NCBI RefSeq assembly: GCF_000964465.1
Contig: NZ_BANH01000043.1
Location: 16,863-80,862, forward strand
Reading direction: 5' to 3'
Source: Gluconobacter thailandicus F149-1 = NBRC 100600
GTDB taxonomy: Bacteria > Pseudomonadota > Alphaproteobacteria > Acetobacterales > Acetobacteraceae
DNA: 64,000 nucleotides
Position 1 is the first letter of the stretch. Each line of letters begins with the position of its first letter. This document shows positions 18,017-27,933 of this stretch, in pieces. The position numbers were made by a program, and so were the translations under genes. Under the pieces are notes generated by a model. That model made no database searches, was not told the DNA's origin, and worked only from the letters and a program-made list of their open reading frames with translations.

Positions 18017-18949
18017 GTGTTTTCCATCCACACCCGGCAGGTCCTTGCGAGAGCAGCCCTGCCTATCCTGATCCTACTGGCTGTGGCGCTGGTGCTGCTT
18101 GGGCTGGTCCGGCGACCGGTGGTGGATGGGGTGCGTCTGAGGGCGACGGATATTCTTGCCCCCGCCTATCAGGCGCTTGTTTATCCGCAGGCGCGTGTTC
18201 AGGAATGGCTGGTTGATCTCCGGGGTGCGACAGATCTCGCCAAGGAAAATGCACGCCTGCGAGATGAAAACCGTGCCCTGCGGCACTGGTACGATGTGGC
18301 AGTGGCGCTTGCGGCGGAGAATGCGCGCCTGAAAAGCAGTCTTCACTGGATTCCGGAAAGTGCGCCGCAATATGTGACGGGTCGGGTGACGCGTGATGAT
18401 GGTGGGCCTTACTCCCGTGCCGTTCTGCTGGATGTTGGAAGCGGTCATCAGATTCACACAGGCGATGTCGCGCTCGATTCGGCTGGCCTGCTGGGGCGGG
18501 TAACGGAAATTGGTCCGCATACCGTGCGTGTTCTGCTGATCAATGATGATGCCAGCCGTATTCCCGTTACCCTTGCGGCATCTCGTGGCGATGCCATCAT
18601 GGCGGGTGACGATACGGATACTCCGCGTCTGATTTACTATCCGCAGGATCATCATCCGATTGAAGGAGAGCGCGTCGAAACGCGTGGCCAAAGCGCCATG
18701 CCTGCCGGGTTGCCGATTGGAACCGTGCATTATCTGGCACCCAATCGCCCTGTTGTGATGCCGGATGCTGATTTGCGGCGGTTGGATATCGTTCGGGTGT
18801 TTGATTACGGAGACGATGGCGGACAGGCGCCGGATGCTCCAGGCAGGGTCAAGGTACGGCGTCCCGCGGCAGAACCCACCCTGCCGGGTGGATTGCCTTT
18901 TCCCAGGTTGCCCGGAATGCCGGAGACTTTAGGGAAGGGGGGGCAATAA
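18017..18949 (+). CDS. mreC: Rod shape-determining protein MreC
   Basis: MreC is a periplasmic scaffold linking MreB to the wall synthases PBP2 and RodA. The 310-residue product has one N-terminal membrane helix (about 13-30), a coiled coil (LAKENARLRDENRALRHWY) and the beta-barrel domain with VTRDDGGPYSRAVLLDVGSG and VLLINDDASRIPVTL. The start is GTG, 16 bases after mreB. The C-terminal tail is proline-rich. Part of the rod-shape operon. Confidence 0.95.
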   Translation: MFSIHTRQVLARAALPILILLAVALVLLGLVRRPVVDGVRLRATDILAPAYQALVYPQARVQEWLVDLRGATDLAKENARLRDENRALRHWYDVAVALAAENARLKSSLHWIPESAPQYVTGRVTRDDGGPYSRAVLLDVGSGHQIHTGDVALDSAGLLGRVTEIGPHTVRVLLINDDASRIPVTLAASRGDAIMAGDDTDTPRLIYYPQDHHPIEGERVETRGQSAMPAGLPIGTVHYLAPNRPVVMPDADLRRLDIVRVFDYGDDGGQAPDAPGRVKVRRPAAEPTLPGGLPFPRLPGMPETLGKGGQ

Positions 18950-18952
18950 GTC

Positions 18953-19519
18953 ATGGTTGCCGAGAACTCTACACCCCATCTGCATTCTGCCGTTGAACCG
19001 CGGCAAACGATACGGCGGCGGCTGGATATGTTCGCGCGGGCTGCCATGCCTTCGTTGTTTATTATTCTGGTTGCGGTCCTGCTTTCTGCCCCTTTTGGTA
19101 TTCCGGGCCAGCCTGAGCTGCAGTTTGGAATTGCCATGTGCACAGTCTGGTTCTGGGCATTCAGTCGTCCGAAATCCATGCCAGCCTGGGCGGTCTTTCT
19201 CTGTGGGTTGAGCGTCGAAATTTTCAGTTTTGGTCCGCCGGGGGCAGTTCTTTTGTCCCTGCTGGTCATTTATGGGGTCGCCCATCACTGGCGATACGGC
19301 CTGTCACGGCTGGGCTTCGTATCCTGCTGGTTGATTTTCAGCTTTTTTGCGGCCCTGGCATCCTTTTTTCAGTGGGCTCTCGTCTGCGTCCATGCATTTG
19401 CGCTATTATCTCCGGCACCAGGCCTCTTTCAGGCTGCGCTGACTATCGGTATCTATCCCAGCCTGACTGCGTTGTTTGTCTGGGGGCGCCGCACGTTTGC
19501 CAATCCCGACCAGGCCTGA
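18953..19519 (+). CDS. mreD: Rod shape-determining protein MreD
   Basis: A 188-residue membrane protein with about five hydrophobic segments, three bases after mreC and before PBP2, which is the standard position of mreD. Sequence conservation in this family is low, so the call rests on position, size and topology (LFIILVAVLLSAPFGIPG, FSFGPPGAVLLSLLVIYG). A long G-run (GGGAAGGGGGGG) acts as ribosome-binding site. MreD supports MreC and elongasome assembly. Confidence 0.88.
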   Translation: MVAENSTPHLHSAVEPRQTIRRRLDMFARAAMPSLFIILVAVLLSAPFGIPGQPELQFGIAMCTVWFWAFSRPKSMPAWAVFLCGLSVEIFSFGPPGAVLLSLLVIYGVAHHWRYGLSRLGFVSCWLIFSFFAALASFFQWALVCVHAFALLSPAPGLFQAALTIGIYPSLTALFVWGRRTFANPDQA

Positions 19520-19584
19520 CGGCGCATTTTTCGCGCGTTTCGCGCAAAACGCCGCCTTTTTTCCGGACTTGAACGCCAGACCTG

Positions 19585-21510
19585 ATGCCTTCCAGAAAAC
19601 GCCCTTTTCGGTCCCTGATGCGCTCACGACGCCAGGACGCGCCCGTGCGCTCCGGCCGGGGTGTTTTCACGCGCCGTGCGCTGATGGTGATGGCTGTTCA
19701 GGCGGGTGTTCTCGGTGCGTTGGGACGGCGACTCTATAATATTCAGACGGTCGAGGGCGATCATCTGCGGCAGCTCGCAGAGCGCAACCGGACCAGCAAG
19801 CGCCTTCTGGCACCGGCACGCGGGACAATTCATGACCGCTTCGGAACAGCGCTCGCCGATAACAAGGTGAGCTGGCGTGCGTTGCTGATGCCGGAAGAAA
19901 CAACGGATATTGCCGCTGTTATCGAACGCTTCTCACAGATTGTCCCTCTTGATGAGCATGATCACGCCCGGATCGAGCGGGACCTGAAGCACGTCCATAA
20001 GTATGTGCCGGTCACGCTGCATGAGTTCCTGTCATGGGACGACATGGCGCGGATCGAACTGAATGCACCGTCGCTCCCAGGTGTTCTGGTCGATGTTGGC
20101 TCCACTCGGCTGTACCCGTTTCAGGAACTGACGGCTCATATTGTCGGTTATGTCGCTCCCCCGAATGAGGACGACGTTGCCAAGGACACAACCCTGTCTC
20201 TGCCGGGTATGCGCGTCGGGCGCGCCGGGATCGAGCAGACGCAGGAGTCGGTACTGCGGGGGGACCCCGGATCCGTAGAAATGGAAGTCAACGCGCTGGG
20301 GCGTGTGATTGGCGAAATCGACCGCGTAGAAGGGCAGCAGGGGGAGGACGTCCGTCTGACCCTTGATGTGGGCCTTCAAGGGAAGGTGCTGGAGTATCTT
20401 GGAGACCGTGTGGCCAGTTCTGTTGTGATGGACTGCCAGAATGGCGAAGTTCTCGCGATGGTCAGCACGCCTTCTTTTGATCCTTCGCTCTTTGACTCGG
20501 GTGTTAGTCATGCCCAGTGGAATGAATGGGCGAATGATCCGCGCACACCGCTGGTCGACAAGGCGGTGTCTGGTCTCTATCCGCCTGGATCAACGTTTAA
20601 GCCTGCAGTGGCACTCGGCGCCTTGAAGGCGGGTGCTGTTACCGCGCAGGACCGCTTCAACTGTCCGGGCTATTTTGACATGGGCGGGGTTCGGTTTCAC
20701 TGCTGGAATCGCTGGGGCCATGGCATGGTCAACATGCGCGACGCCCTGAAATATTCCTGTGACGTCTATTTCTACGAAGTAGCCCGCCGCTGTGGAATGG
20801 ACCCGATCCAGACAGTCGGAAATTCCATGGGGCTGGGTGTCAAGCTGGACATCGAACTGCCCCACGTCCGCTCTGGTGTCATTCCGACGCCGGAGTGGCG
20901 GCAGCAGCATGGTTTCCACTGGAACGGTGGTGACACCGTCAATGCCGGTATCGGGCAGGGGTTTGTTCAGGTGACGCCTCTGGCGCTGGCTACCTATGTG
21001 TCGCGCATCGCATCTGGCAGGAATGTTCAGCCGCATCTGATCCGGGCAACAAATGATCAGATCTCCAGTCTGGCATCTCTGGATGCTGCGCCGGCTCTTG
21101 ATATTCCCCAGGAGCATATGGGTGTCGTTCGGGCAGGTATGTTCGCGGTTGTGAATGAACCGCACGGATCGGCTCCCAAAGCCCGGCTGGATCTGCCGGA
21201 TGTTCAGATGGCGGGGAAAACCGGGTCGGCACAGGTTCGGCGTGTGTCACGTGCGCTTCGCGAGTCCGGGCACTTCAATTCCATGAACCTGCCGTGGGAA
21301 TACCGCCCACATGCCTTGTTCATCTGCTTCGCACCTTATGATGATCCGCGATATGCAGTTTCTGTTGTGGTTGAGCATGGCAATGCGGGTGCTGATGAAG
21401 CAGCGCCTCTGGCCAAGCAGATCATGACCGAAACATTGGTGCGAGACCCTTCAAACCAGTCGCGGCCACCAGGTCAGACCGTGGCGCAGAAAGAGCCAGA
21501 TCAAGGATGA
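19585..21510 (+). CDS. mrdA: Penicillin-binding protein 2 (elongation transpeptidase)
   Basis: PBP2 crosslinks new side-wall murein together with RodA. The 641-residue protein has a basic cytoplasmic N-terminus, one membrane helix (about residues 30-50), the pedestal domain (LLAPARGTIHDRFGTALADN) and the transpeptidase domain with the active-site STFK (Ser336-Lys339), the SxD-type motif in KYSCDVYF and KTGSAQV. The annotated ATG has a weak ribosome-binding site and a later ATG (19618) is possible. The stop overlaps the rodA start (ATGA). Confidence 0.96.
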   Translation: MPSRKRPFRSLMRSRRQDAPVRSGRGVFTRRALMVMAVQAGVLGALGRRLYNIQTVEGDHLRQLAERNRTSKRLLAPARGTIHDRFGTALADNKVSWRALLMPEETTDIAAVIERFSQIVPLDEHDHARIERDLKHVHKYVPVTLHEFLSWDDMARIELNAPSLPGVLVDVGSTRLYPFQELTAHIVGYVAPPNEDDVAKDTTLSLPGMRVGRAGIEQTQESVLRGDPGSVEMEVNALGRVIGEIDRVEGQQGEDVRLTLDVGLQGKVLEYLGDRVASSVVMDCQNGEVLAMVSTPSFDPSLFDSGVSHAQWNEWANDPRTPLVDKAVSGLYPPGSTFKPAVALGALKAGAVTAQDRFNCPGYFDMGGVRFHCWNRWGHGMVNMRDALKYSCDVYFYEVARRCGMDPIQTVGNSMGLGVKLDIELPHVRSGVIPTPEWRQQHGFHWNGGDTVNAGIGQGFVQVTPLALATYVSRIASGRNVQPHLIRATNDQISSLASLDAAPALDIPQEHMGVVRAGMFAVVNEPHGSAPKARLDLPDVQMAGKTGSAQVRRVSRALRESGHFNSMNLPWEYRPHALFICFAPYDDPRYAVSVVVEHGNAGADEAAPLAKQIMTETLVRDPSNQSRPPGQTVAQKEPDQG

Positions 21511-22694
21511 GGGGCGGTGTCGTGAATGCATTCGGCTTTCTGAAGTCTGACAAACGCCTGTTGCGGGCGGAGCCGGATTTCCGCCCGATGGCGCGGCTGC
21601 TTCAGGTGAACTGGCTGTATGTGCTGCTGGTCTGTCTGCTCGCGGGAGTGGGTTATATTGCACTTTACTCGGCTGGCGGCGGTTCTGCGAAGCCATTTGC
21701 GGGGCCGCAGATGGTCCGTTTCGGCTTTGGGCTTGTGATGATGATCGCTGTTGCGCTTGTCAGCCCGCGGATCCTCCGCCTCGTATCTGTTCCAATTTAT
21801 CTTTTTTCCATCGCCCTGCTTGGCCTCGTGCTGCGGATGGGGCATGTGGGCAAGGGGGCCGAGCGCTGGATCAACCTGGCGGGAATGCAGTTTCAGCCAT
21901 CTGAATTCGCCAAGATTGGACTGGTTCTGATGCTGGCGACATGGTTTCACAGGATTGGAAACGAGCGGATGGGCAATCCGCTTCGTCTCGTTATTCCTGC
22001 CATCCTGACACTGCTGCCTGTTGTTCTGGTTCTGAAAGAGCCAAATCTTGGGACGGCGACCATTATTGGCGTTATCGGGGCCACGCTGTTTTTCGCGGCC
22101 GGAATGCGGCTATGGCAGATCGTCATTCTTGTGGCGCCCATCCCGTTTCTGGGGAAGTTCATTTACGGCCATCTGCATGATTACCAGAAGGCCCGGATCG
22201 ATACTTTCCTACACCCTGAGCATGATCCGCTCGGTGCGGGTTACAACATCATCCAGTCCAAGATCGCTTTGGGCTCTGGTGGCATGTGGGGCGAAGGATA
22301 CCTGCATGGCAGTCAGGGGCAGTTGAACTTCCTGCCGGAAAAGCAGACGGACTTCATTTTCACCATGATTGGCGAAGAATGGGGTTTTGCGGGCGGCATT
22401 GCCGTCATTGGTTTGCTGATAGTCCTGACGTTGGGTGCCACGCTGATTGCCATGCGGAGCCGTAATCAGTTCGGGCGACTGCTCGGGCTTGGCATTGCGA
22501 TGGATTTCTTCCTGTACTGTGCCGTCAATCTGTCGATGGTAATGGGCGCTATTCCGGTCGGTGGTGTGCCGCTTCCGCTGATATCCTATGGTGGTTCAGC
22601 CATGCTGACGATGATGTTCGGCTTTGGGTTGCTGATGTCAGCCTGGGTCCATCGCAATGAGCGTGACCCAGGATTTGAAGACGAAGACGATTGA
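21507..22694 (+). CDS. rodA: Rod shape-determining glycosyltransferase RodA
   Basis: RodA is the SEDS-family polymerase that makes glycan strands from lipid II during elongation. The 395-residue protein has about ten membrane segments and the family signatures GAERWINLAGMQFQPSEFAKIGLVL, LKEPNLGTATII, LPEKQTDFIFTMIGEEWGF and GGVPLPLISYGGSAMLTMM. The ATG overlaps the mrdA stop by four bases, implying translational coupling with its partner PBP2. A GTG at 21522 behind a GGGGCGG stretch is an alternative start. Last gene of the rod-shape operon. Confidence 0.96.
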   Translation: MRGGVVNAFGFLKSDKRLLRAEPDFRPMARLLQVNWLYVLLVCLLAGVGYIALYSAGGGSAKPFAGPQMVRFGFGLVMMIAVALVSPRILRLVSVPIYLFSIALLGLVLRMGHVGKGAERWINLAGMQFQPSEFAKIGLVLMLATWFHRIGNERMGNPLRLVIPAILTLLPVVLVLKEPNLGTATIIGVIGATLFFAAGMRLWQIVILVAPIPFLGKFIYGHLHDYQKARIDTFLHPEHDPLGAGYNIIQSKIALGSGGMWGEGYLHGSQGQLNFLPEKQTDFIFTMIGEEWGFAGGIAVIGLLIVLTLGATLIAMRSRNQFGRLLGLGIAMDFFLYCAVNLSMVMGAIPVGGVPLPLISYGGSAMLTMMFGFGLLMSAWVHRNERDPGFEDEDD

Positions 22695-22698
22695 CGCC

Positions 22699-23739
22699 TT
22701 AGAGTTCCAGGAGAACCTTGGATGAGCTTTTCCGGTCCAGCGATGCGTCGAAAGCATCTTTGTACTGAGCCAGCGGAAAGCTGTGGGTGATGAGACCATC
22801 CGCAATCCATGGATTGTTCGAGAGGATCTTCAGCGCTTCTGCGAACTCTTCATCAAAGCGGAATGTCCCCCGATAGTCGATTTCCCGCGCGATGATCTGT
22901 CCCAAGGGAGCTGGCACATCGCCCGGTGGGAAAATCCCGACCTGCACGAGGGTGCCGCCTTTCTGTGTCCTGGCGATTGCAGTCGGGAGGGCAGGTATGA
23001 CGCCGGTGGCCTCAAAAACGATTTCATACTCGTCGTCATGATTGTCACGGCCTGTGTTGATGGTCGTGGTCGCACCCAGCTTGCGAGCAATATCAAGTGC
23101 AAAGTCCTGAAGATCGATTGCGACGATTTCTGAAGCGCCAGCCACTTTGAGGCCCGCGACAATCAGGGCGCCAATCGGGCCGGCCCCCTGAACCATAATG
23201 CGTTTGCCCGTAACATCGCCAGCGCGGGCGATGGCATGGAGAGCGACAGAGAAGGGTTCGGCAAGGCTGGCGCGTTTTACATCCAGACCTGATGGTAGCG
23301 GATGAAGCTGGGATGTTTCGACAACCATGTCCCGCCGGAAACCGCCATCCGTGTGGGGAATAAACGCGGCACTGCCAAAAAAGCGCATGTTCCGACACAG
23401 ATGTTTCGTGCCACGTTCACATTCCGGGCAGTGCCCACAGGGGCGAGCCGGATGAATGGCGACAGCATCCCCGACCCTGAAACGCGTTTCGTCCGGGCTG
23501 ACGGCTTCTATAATTCCTGAGACCTCGTGGCCGAGAATCATCGGTTCGCGCAGAACGGAAGCGCCAGCGCCCCCATGTAGAAAATAATGCATGTCCGACC
23601 CGCAGATACCGCCCCAGGCAGGGCGTATGAGCGCCTGACCTGCTTTGAGTGGCGGGACTGCAACGGTCTCTAAACGCAGGTCACCCTTTTTATGAATAAC
23701 CAGAGCTTCCGTTGTCTGAGGGGCGGAAAAGCCGGACAT
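22699..23739 (-). CDS. idnD: L-idonate 5-dehydrogenase (zinc-dependent)
   Basis: A 346-residue medium-chain alcohol dehydrogenase most like L-idonate 5-dehydrogenase, which interconverts L-idonate and 5-keto-D-gluconate with NAD(P). Catalytic zinc ligands are in GGICGSDMHYF (Cys46) and LGHE; the structural zinc site is CGHCPECERGTKHLC. The stretch MRFFGSA followed by DGGF and VETSQ matches the IdnD subgroup. The Rossmann motif is VQGAGPIGAL. No other idn genes are adjacent. This fits the ketogluconate metabolism of acetic acid bacteria. The exact polyol substrate remains an inference. Confidence 0.82.
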   Translation of the reverse strand: MSGFSAPQTTEALVIHKKGDLRLETVAVPPLKAGQALIRPAWGGICGSDMHYFLHGGAGASVLREPMILGHEVSGIIEAVSPDETRFRVGDAVAIHPARPCGHCPECERGTKHLCRNMRFFGSAAFIPHTDGGFRRDMVVETSQLHPLPSGLDVKRASLAEPFSVALHAIARAGDVTGKRIMVQGAGPIGALIVAGLKVAGASEIVAIDLQDFALDIARKLGATTTINTGRDNHDDEYEIVFEATGVIPALPTAIARTQKGGTLVQVGIFPPGDVPAPLGQIIAREIDYRGTFRFDEEFAEALKILSNNPWIADGLITHSFPLAQYKDAFDASLDRKSSSKVLLEL

Positions 23740-23851
23740 GGGCTATGCCTCGTTCGTCTGAACAACATGAGATGAAGAGGCTCAGATATGACCGATCTTG
23801 TGCGCTAAAAGCAGTCACGTTTGGGCGATGCGGGCAGCCTTGGCTATCCAT

Positions 23852-25873
23852 TCAGACGTCTAGAAGACAGTTTTCGACCACGTGTAAAGTTTCTGAGTGC
23901 GCCAGTGGTTCAACGCCACATGCGAGCAAGAAGTCCGCAATGCCATTCAGTGTGTCCGGGCAGCGCGTCGGATCATCGGGGTTGCCTTCCGGCACCCAGA
24001 TGATGGTCTCATAACGCGCGCGGGTCAGCAGGACACGATAGGTGTTGAGGGACCAGAGGGCTTTTTCAACGGACTTGACGGTCTGCCATGTGGTTCCGCT
24101 AAAGCGCCGGGACTGCCAACGTTGTGGGTAGCCTGTACGGATGAAATCTCCATCCCAGCAAAGGCCGACAAAATCCAGTTCCAGGCCCTGAATGGCAAAT
24201 TGAGTGGCAACGGTTTCAAGCGCATCAGAGGCCCGGACGTCTTTGTCTGGAACCCAGCGGTTCAGGAACCATTGAGCGACCGCGTTGGAGTCCATGTGAG
24301 CCAATTCTGCTCCGAGGCCTTCCGCGCGCAATCGTTTGGCTTGAGAGCTGGCAATCAGACCACAGCGATAGGTCAGGCGTGATCGTTCCCGCAGGGCATT
24401 CCGCAATTCCGGAAGACTGCGGGTGAGACGAAACGGAAGGCTCGTATTTTCAGCAATACTGCGGGCGAGAGAGGCATTTCCATTCAGTACAGCATTGACC
24501 CAGGTCGGCGTTGCAATGTCCCGAAGAGAGCGCATCGGTACTGTGAGGTGCAGACAGGGGTCTTTCTGAACCGGCAGGGACGGGGGCAAGGTGGTGAGGC
24601 CAGGGGTGGAGCTGACAACATCCGGTGATGCGTGGATCTGCCATTCAGCGCGGCTCGCAAGAGCGTCTCCCCAGCAGGCCATTCCGCCTTCGCCATCATG
24701 AATTTCCTGGCCTTGTCCGATAAGGCAGATGATGGCGGCAAATCCGTCATGCCGGTGCATGATGTCGAGGAGATGCGCGGGTTCAGACTGCGTGAGGCGA
24801 ACGGGCCGCTGGGCGCTTTTGCGAATGGCCTGATCGGCGTTCCAGGAACGCTGGGCTTCGTCGATGACCATGATCCGTTCTGGCGGGCACTCTGCGGTGC
24901 GTCCAACATAGTAATCCCGGAATTTGGGCAGAGACTGAATGGTGGATTCCATGCGCTGTTCTACGGCTGCGCGCTTCTGACCCTGTGCCACGGCATCGCG
25001 GGTCAGCGCTTCACGCAGAACATGGACGAGCGTTGGGTTGCCCGTGAGGAATGTGGCAGAGTTATCTTGTTCCGCCGTGCCGAACGCAGCCTTCAGGCCG
25101 CAAAGTGTTTTCCCTGCCCCAGGAATACCCGAGACAAAGATGATTGTTTTTCGGCGTTGTCTTCGGGCGTTTTCAAGAAGTTCCGTGATGCGATCAGACG
25201 TCAGGGTGAGATTGGTAGCGTCTGCTCTGGCCGTGTGAATGTCTGCGACGCTGTGCGTGGAATAAATGAGGCGTGCAGCTTCCACAATGCTTGGGACGGG
25301 ATTGTAGGGTGCCTGTTCCCACTCATACGGGTGCATAGGCGCAATCGAATATTGTGTTTGGTGTGCGAGATCTGACAACAGCGCAGTCAGGTGCGTAGCA
25401 TTGCATTTCAGAACTGGCGTGACACCAGATCCCAAAAGAAGTGGCGATGTTTGAGCAGGTTGTGCGGCTTCTGTGGCAATCAGAATGGGAATGATCGGGT
25501 GATGACGGCTGCCCGCGTGAAAGTCCTGAAGATCCAGCGCGTAACCTTCGGTCTGGGCGAGAGCAGCCGCATCGAAGTGCGAAGCGCCAACCTTGAATTC
25601 CAGAACGAACGTCGCATCCGGGGAAATGAGGACCGTGTCGATCCGACCACCCAGACGGGGAATTGGGAATTCGAACAGAATCTGCCAGCCTGCCGTCTGC
25701 GGCAGAGCAGTCAGCGTGGTGCGAAGAATATCAAGCTGGGTGGCCCAGGCGCGGAGTTGCTGGGGTTCGCTGGAGAAACGCCTGCGCCCGGCTTCGTGGG
25801 CGAGGCGCTCTCCAATACGATCCGGGTCCGTGTTGAGGAACGTGGCGACGGGGCCGGACCACCACGCTCCCAT
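23852..25873 (-). CDS. PD-(D/E)XK nuclease - DUF2075 (Schlafen-type) helicase fusion
   Basis: The 673-residue protein joins two parts. Residues 60-125 look like a PD-(D/E)XK nuclease: RID (Asp79), EFK (Glu92, Lys94) and QTEGY (QxxxY, 107-111). From about 230 a DUF2075 helicase/ATPase domain follows with Walker A GIPGAGKT (249-256), Walker B VIDEAQ (336-341) and a C-terminal superfamily-1-like YRVLLTRAR motif. DUF2075 is the helicase domain also found in Schlafen proteins. The start lies five bases behind glyS, with GAGGG inside the glyS end, so it is probably translated from the glyQS message. Function is unknown; a role in DNA or RNA surveillance or phage defence is a reasonable inference. 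Confidence 0.8.
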   Translation of the reverse strand: MGAWWSGPVATFLNTDPDRIGERLAHEAGRRRFSSEPQQLRAWATQLDILRTTLTALPQTAGWQILFEFPIPRLGGRIDTVLISPDATFVLEFKVGASHFDAAALAQTEGYALDLQDFHAGSRHHPIIPILIATEAAQPAQTSPLLLGSGVTPVLKCNATHLTALLSDLAHQTQYSIAPMHPYEWEQAPYNPVPSIVEAARLIYSTHSVADIHTARADATNLTLTSDRITELLENARRQRRKTIIFVSGIPGAGKTLCGLKAAFGTAEQDNSATFLTGNPTLVHVLREALTRDAVAQGQKRAAVEQRMESTIQSLPKFRDYYVGRTAECPPERIMVIDEAQRSWNADQAIRKSAQRPVRLTQSEPAHLLDIMHRHDGFAAIICLIGQGQEIHDGEGGMACWGDALASRAEWQIHASPDVVSSTPGLTTLPPSLPVQKDPCLHLTVPMRSLRDIATPTWVNAVLNGNASLARSIAENTSLPFRLTRSLPELRNALRERSRLTYRCGLIASSQAKRLRAEGLGAELAHMDSNAVAQWFLNRWVPDKDVRASDALETVATQFAIQGLELDFVGLCWDGDFIRTGYPQRWQSRRFSGTTWQTVKSVEKALWSLNTYRVLLTRARYETIIWVPEGNPDDPTRCPDTLNGIADFLLACGVEPLAHSETLHVVENCLLDV

Positions 25874-25878
25874 CAGGC

Positions 25879-27933
25879 TTAGCCCTCGATCTGACCGAAA
25901 TCGGCGATCAGGGCTGTGGTCGTGCGGAAAGTCGCCAGAAGCTTCAGACGGTTGGCGCGAATGTCGGCTTCCGGGGCGTTGACGGTAACAGCATCGAAGA
26001 AGCGGTCCAATGTCGGGCGCAGGGCTGCAATCGCCTGCATCGCATCGGTGAAACGCTCGTCTTTCAGGGCCGTCTCGATTGCAGGCACAGCGCTGTTCAG
26101 GCCGTCTGCCAGAGCGCGCTCTTCATCCTGTGCGTAGAGAGACGCATCCGGCGTTCCTTTGTGAGGACCGTCCTTCTTGTCTTCGATGCGTAGAATGTTG
26201 GCGGCGCGCTTGGCTGCGGCGAGAAGATTCTTGCCGTCTTCCGTCTGGATCATGTCAGACAGCGCCGAAGTGCGGGCCAGAAGACGCACAAGATCGCCAT
26301 CCAGACCGCCTGCCAGTGTAGCGGCCAGAACGTCATGGCGTTCGCCTTCGCTGCGAAGCTGAACGCGCAGACGGTCTGCCATGAAGTCCGGCAGTTTGGC
26401 GAGTTCCCCGCCGGTGCGACCATTTGCGGCCTTGGAAAAGAGGTCCGTCAGGTCCAGGCGCAGGCCGTTGTCACGAATGGTGCGGATCACGCCTAGTGCA
26501 GCGCGGCGCAAGCCGTACGGATCGCCCGAGCCGGTTGGCGTCTCGCCAATGGCGAAGAAGCCAGCGAGCAGATCCAAACGGTCCGCAAGGGCCACGGCAA
26601 CGGAGACAGGGGCCTTTGCCGTATCGTCGGACTGGCCGCGCGGCATGTAATGCTCGGCTACAGCCTTCGAAACAGCGTCGCCTTCGCCATCATGTGCTGC
26701 GTAATAGCCGCCCATGACGCCTTGAAGTTCCGGGAATTCGCCGACCATGCCGGTCGTCAGATCGGCTTTGGAGAGCAGGCCTGCGCGCTTTGCCTGTTCG
26801 ATCTGCTCTGCGCTCAAGCCCATCGCCGCAGCGACAGTCCCTGCAAGATCGGAAATCCGCTTGGCGCGCTCGCCCTGCGTTCCCAGCTTGGCATGGAACG
26901 TCACGGCATCGAGAGCGGCCACGCGGTCTGCGAGCTTTGTCTTGCGATCCAGATCCCAGAAGTGGCGGGCATCGGCGAAACGGGCACGTAGAACGCGCTC
27001 GTTTCCGGCGATCGTCAGCTTGCCGCCATCCTTGAACGGCAGGTTGGCGACGAAGGCGAAGAACGGCGCGGCTTTGCCGTCTGCATTGCGCAGAGCGAAG
27101 TAGCGCTGATTGATGCGCATTGAGACCTGCATGACTTCGGCGGGCAGATCCATGAAAGCATCGTCGATACGGCCCAGCAGCGGAACCGGATATTCGACCA
27201 GACCGGCGACTTCATCGACCAGTCCTTCGTCTTCCACAACCGTAATGCCCTGCTGTTCAGCCAGACGGTGAACGCCGGTACGGATCATGTCGCGGCGCTT
27301 GTCCGCGTCCACGATGACGGAGCGTGTTTCCAGCTCTTCCAGCCAGTGATCTGCCGAACGGACTTCAAATCCGCCGGGCGACAGAAAGCGATGGCCTTCG
27401 GACAGGTTGGAGGACTTCAGGCCGTGGGCATCGTCGCCATCGCGGGCAAGCGAGAAGGGAACGACTTTGCCGTCAAGAAGGCAGGTAATGCGACGGAGCG
27501 GGCGCACCCATGAGAAGTTTGAGCCAGCACCCCAGCGCATGGACTTGGCCCAGGGGAATTTCCACAGAAGGTCCGGCACAGCTTCGGCGATGCGGCTTTC
27601 TGCGCTCACGGGATCGAGCTGCTTGTTGAGAACCCAGAAGCCATTTTCCAGCGTGAGTTCATCAGCTGTTACGCCATGCTTGCGGGTAAAGCCTTCAAGG
27701 GCCTTTACCGGTGCGCCCTCACGCGGTCCACGCTCGGAGACGGTACGGGCTGGGATTTCTGCATCAACATTCAGGACGGTCGCGATGCGGCGGGTGCCGT
27801 AGAACGGCTGAACATTGGACGGGTTAAGACCATCGAGGGCCTTGGTCAGAAGGGCACCGAGTTCGCTGGCAGCCTTGGGCTGCATGCCGGCCGGGATTTC
27901 CTCGCAGAACAGTTCAAGCAACAGTTCAGCCAT
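25879..27933 (-). CDS. glyS: Glycyl-tRNA synthetase beta subunit
   Basis: The beta chain of the heterotetrameric bacterial GlyRS, needed for tRNA-Gly recognition. The 684-residue protein starts [18 protein letters not shown], the standard GlyS N-terminus, and contains [20 protein letters not shown] and [17 protein letters not shown] signatures and a C-terminal anticodon-binding helical domain. The ATG at 27933 has GAGGAGG upstream and overlaps the glyQ end by eight bases; a longer in-frame start is rejected. The nuclease-helicase gene follows after five bases. Confidence 0.97.
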   Translation of the reverse strand: MAELLLELFCEEIPAGMQPKAASELGALLTKALDGLNPSNVQPFYGTRRIATVLNVDAEIPARTVSERGPREGAPVKALEGFTRKHGVTADELTLENGFWVLNKQLDPVSAESRIAEAVPDLLWKFPWAKSMRWGAGSNFSWVRPLRRITCLLDGKVVPFSLARDGDDAHGLKSSNLSEGHRFLSPGGFEVRSADHWLEELETRSVIVDADKRRDMIRTGVHRLAEQQGITVVEDEGLVDEVAGLVEYPVPLLGRIDDAFMDLPAEVMQVSMRINQRYFALRNADGKAAPFFAFVANLPFKDGGKLTIAGNERVLRARFADARHFWDLDRKTKLADRVAALDAVTFHAKLGTQGERAKRISDLAGTVAAAMGLSAEQIEQAKRAGLLSKADLTTGMVGEFPELQGVMGGYYAAHDGEGDAVSKAVAEHYMPRGQSDDTAKAPVSVAVALADRLDLLAGFFAIGETPTGSGDPYGLRRAALGVIRTIRDNGLRLDLTDLFSKAANGRTGGELAKLPDFMADRLRVQLRSEGERHDVLAATLAGGLDGDLVRLLARTSALSDMIQTEDGKNLLAAAKRAANILRIEDKKDGPHKGTPDASLYAQDEERALADGLNSAVPAIETALKDERFTDAMQAIAALRPTLDRFFDAVTVNAPEADIRANRLKLLATFRTTTALIADFGQIEG

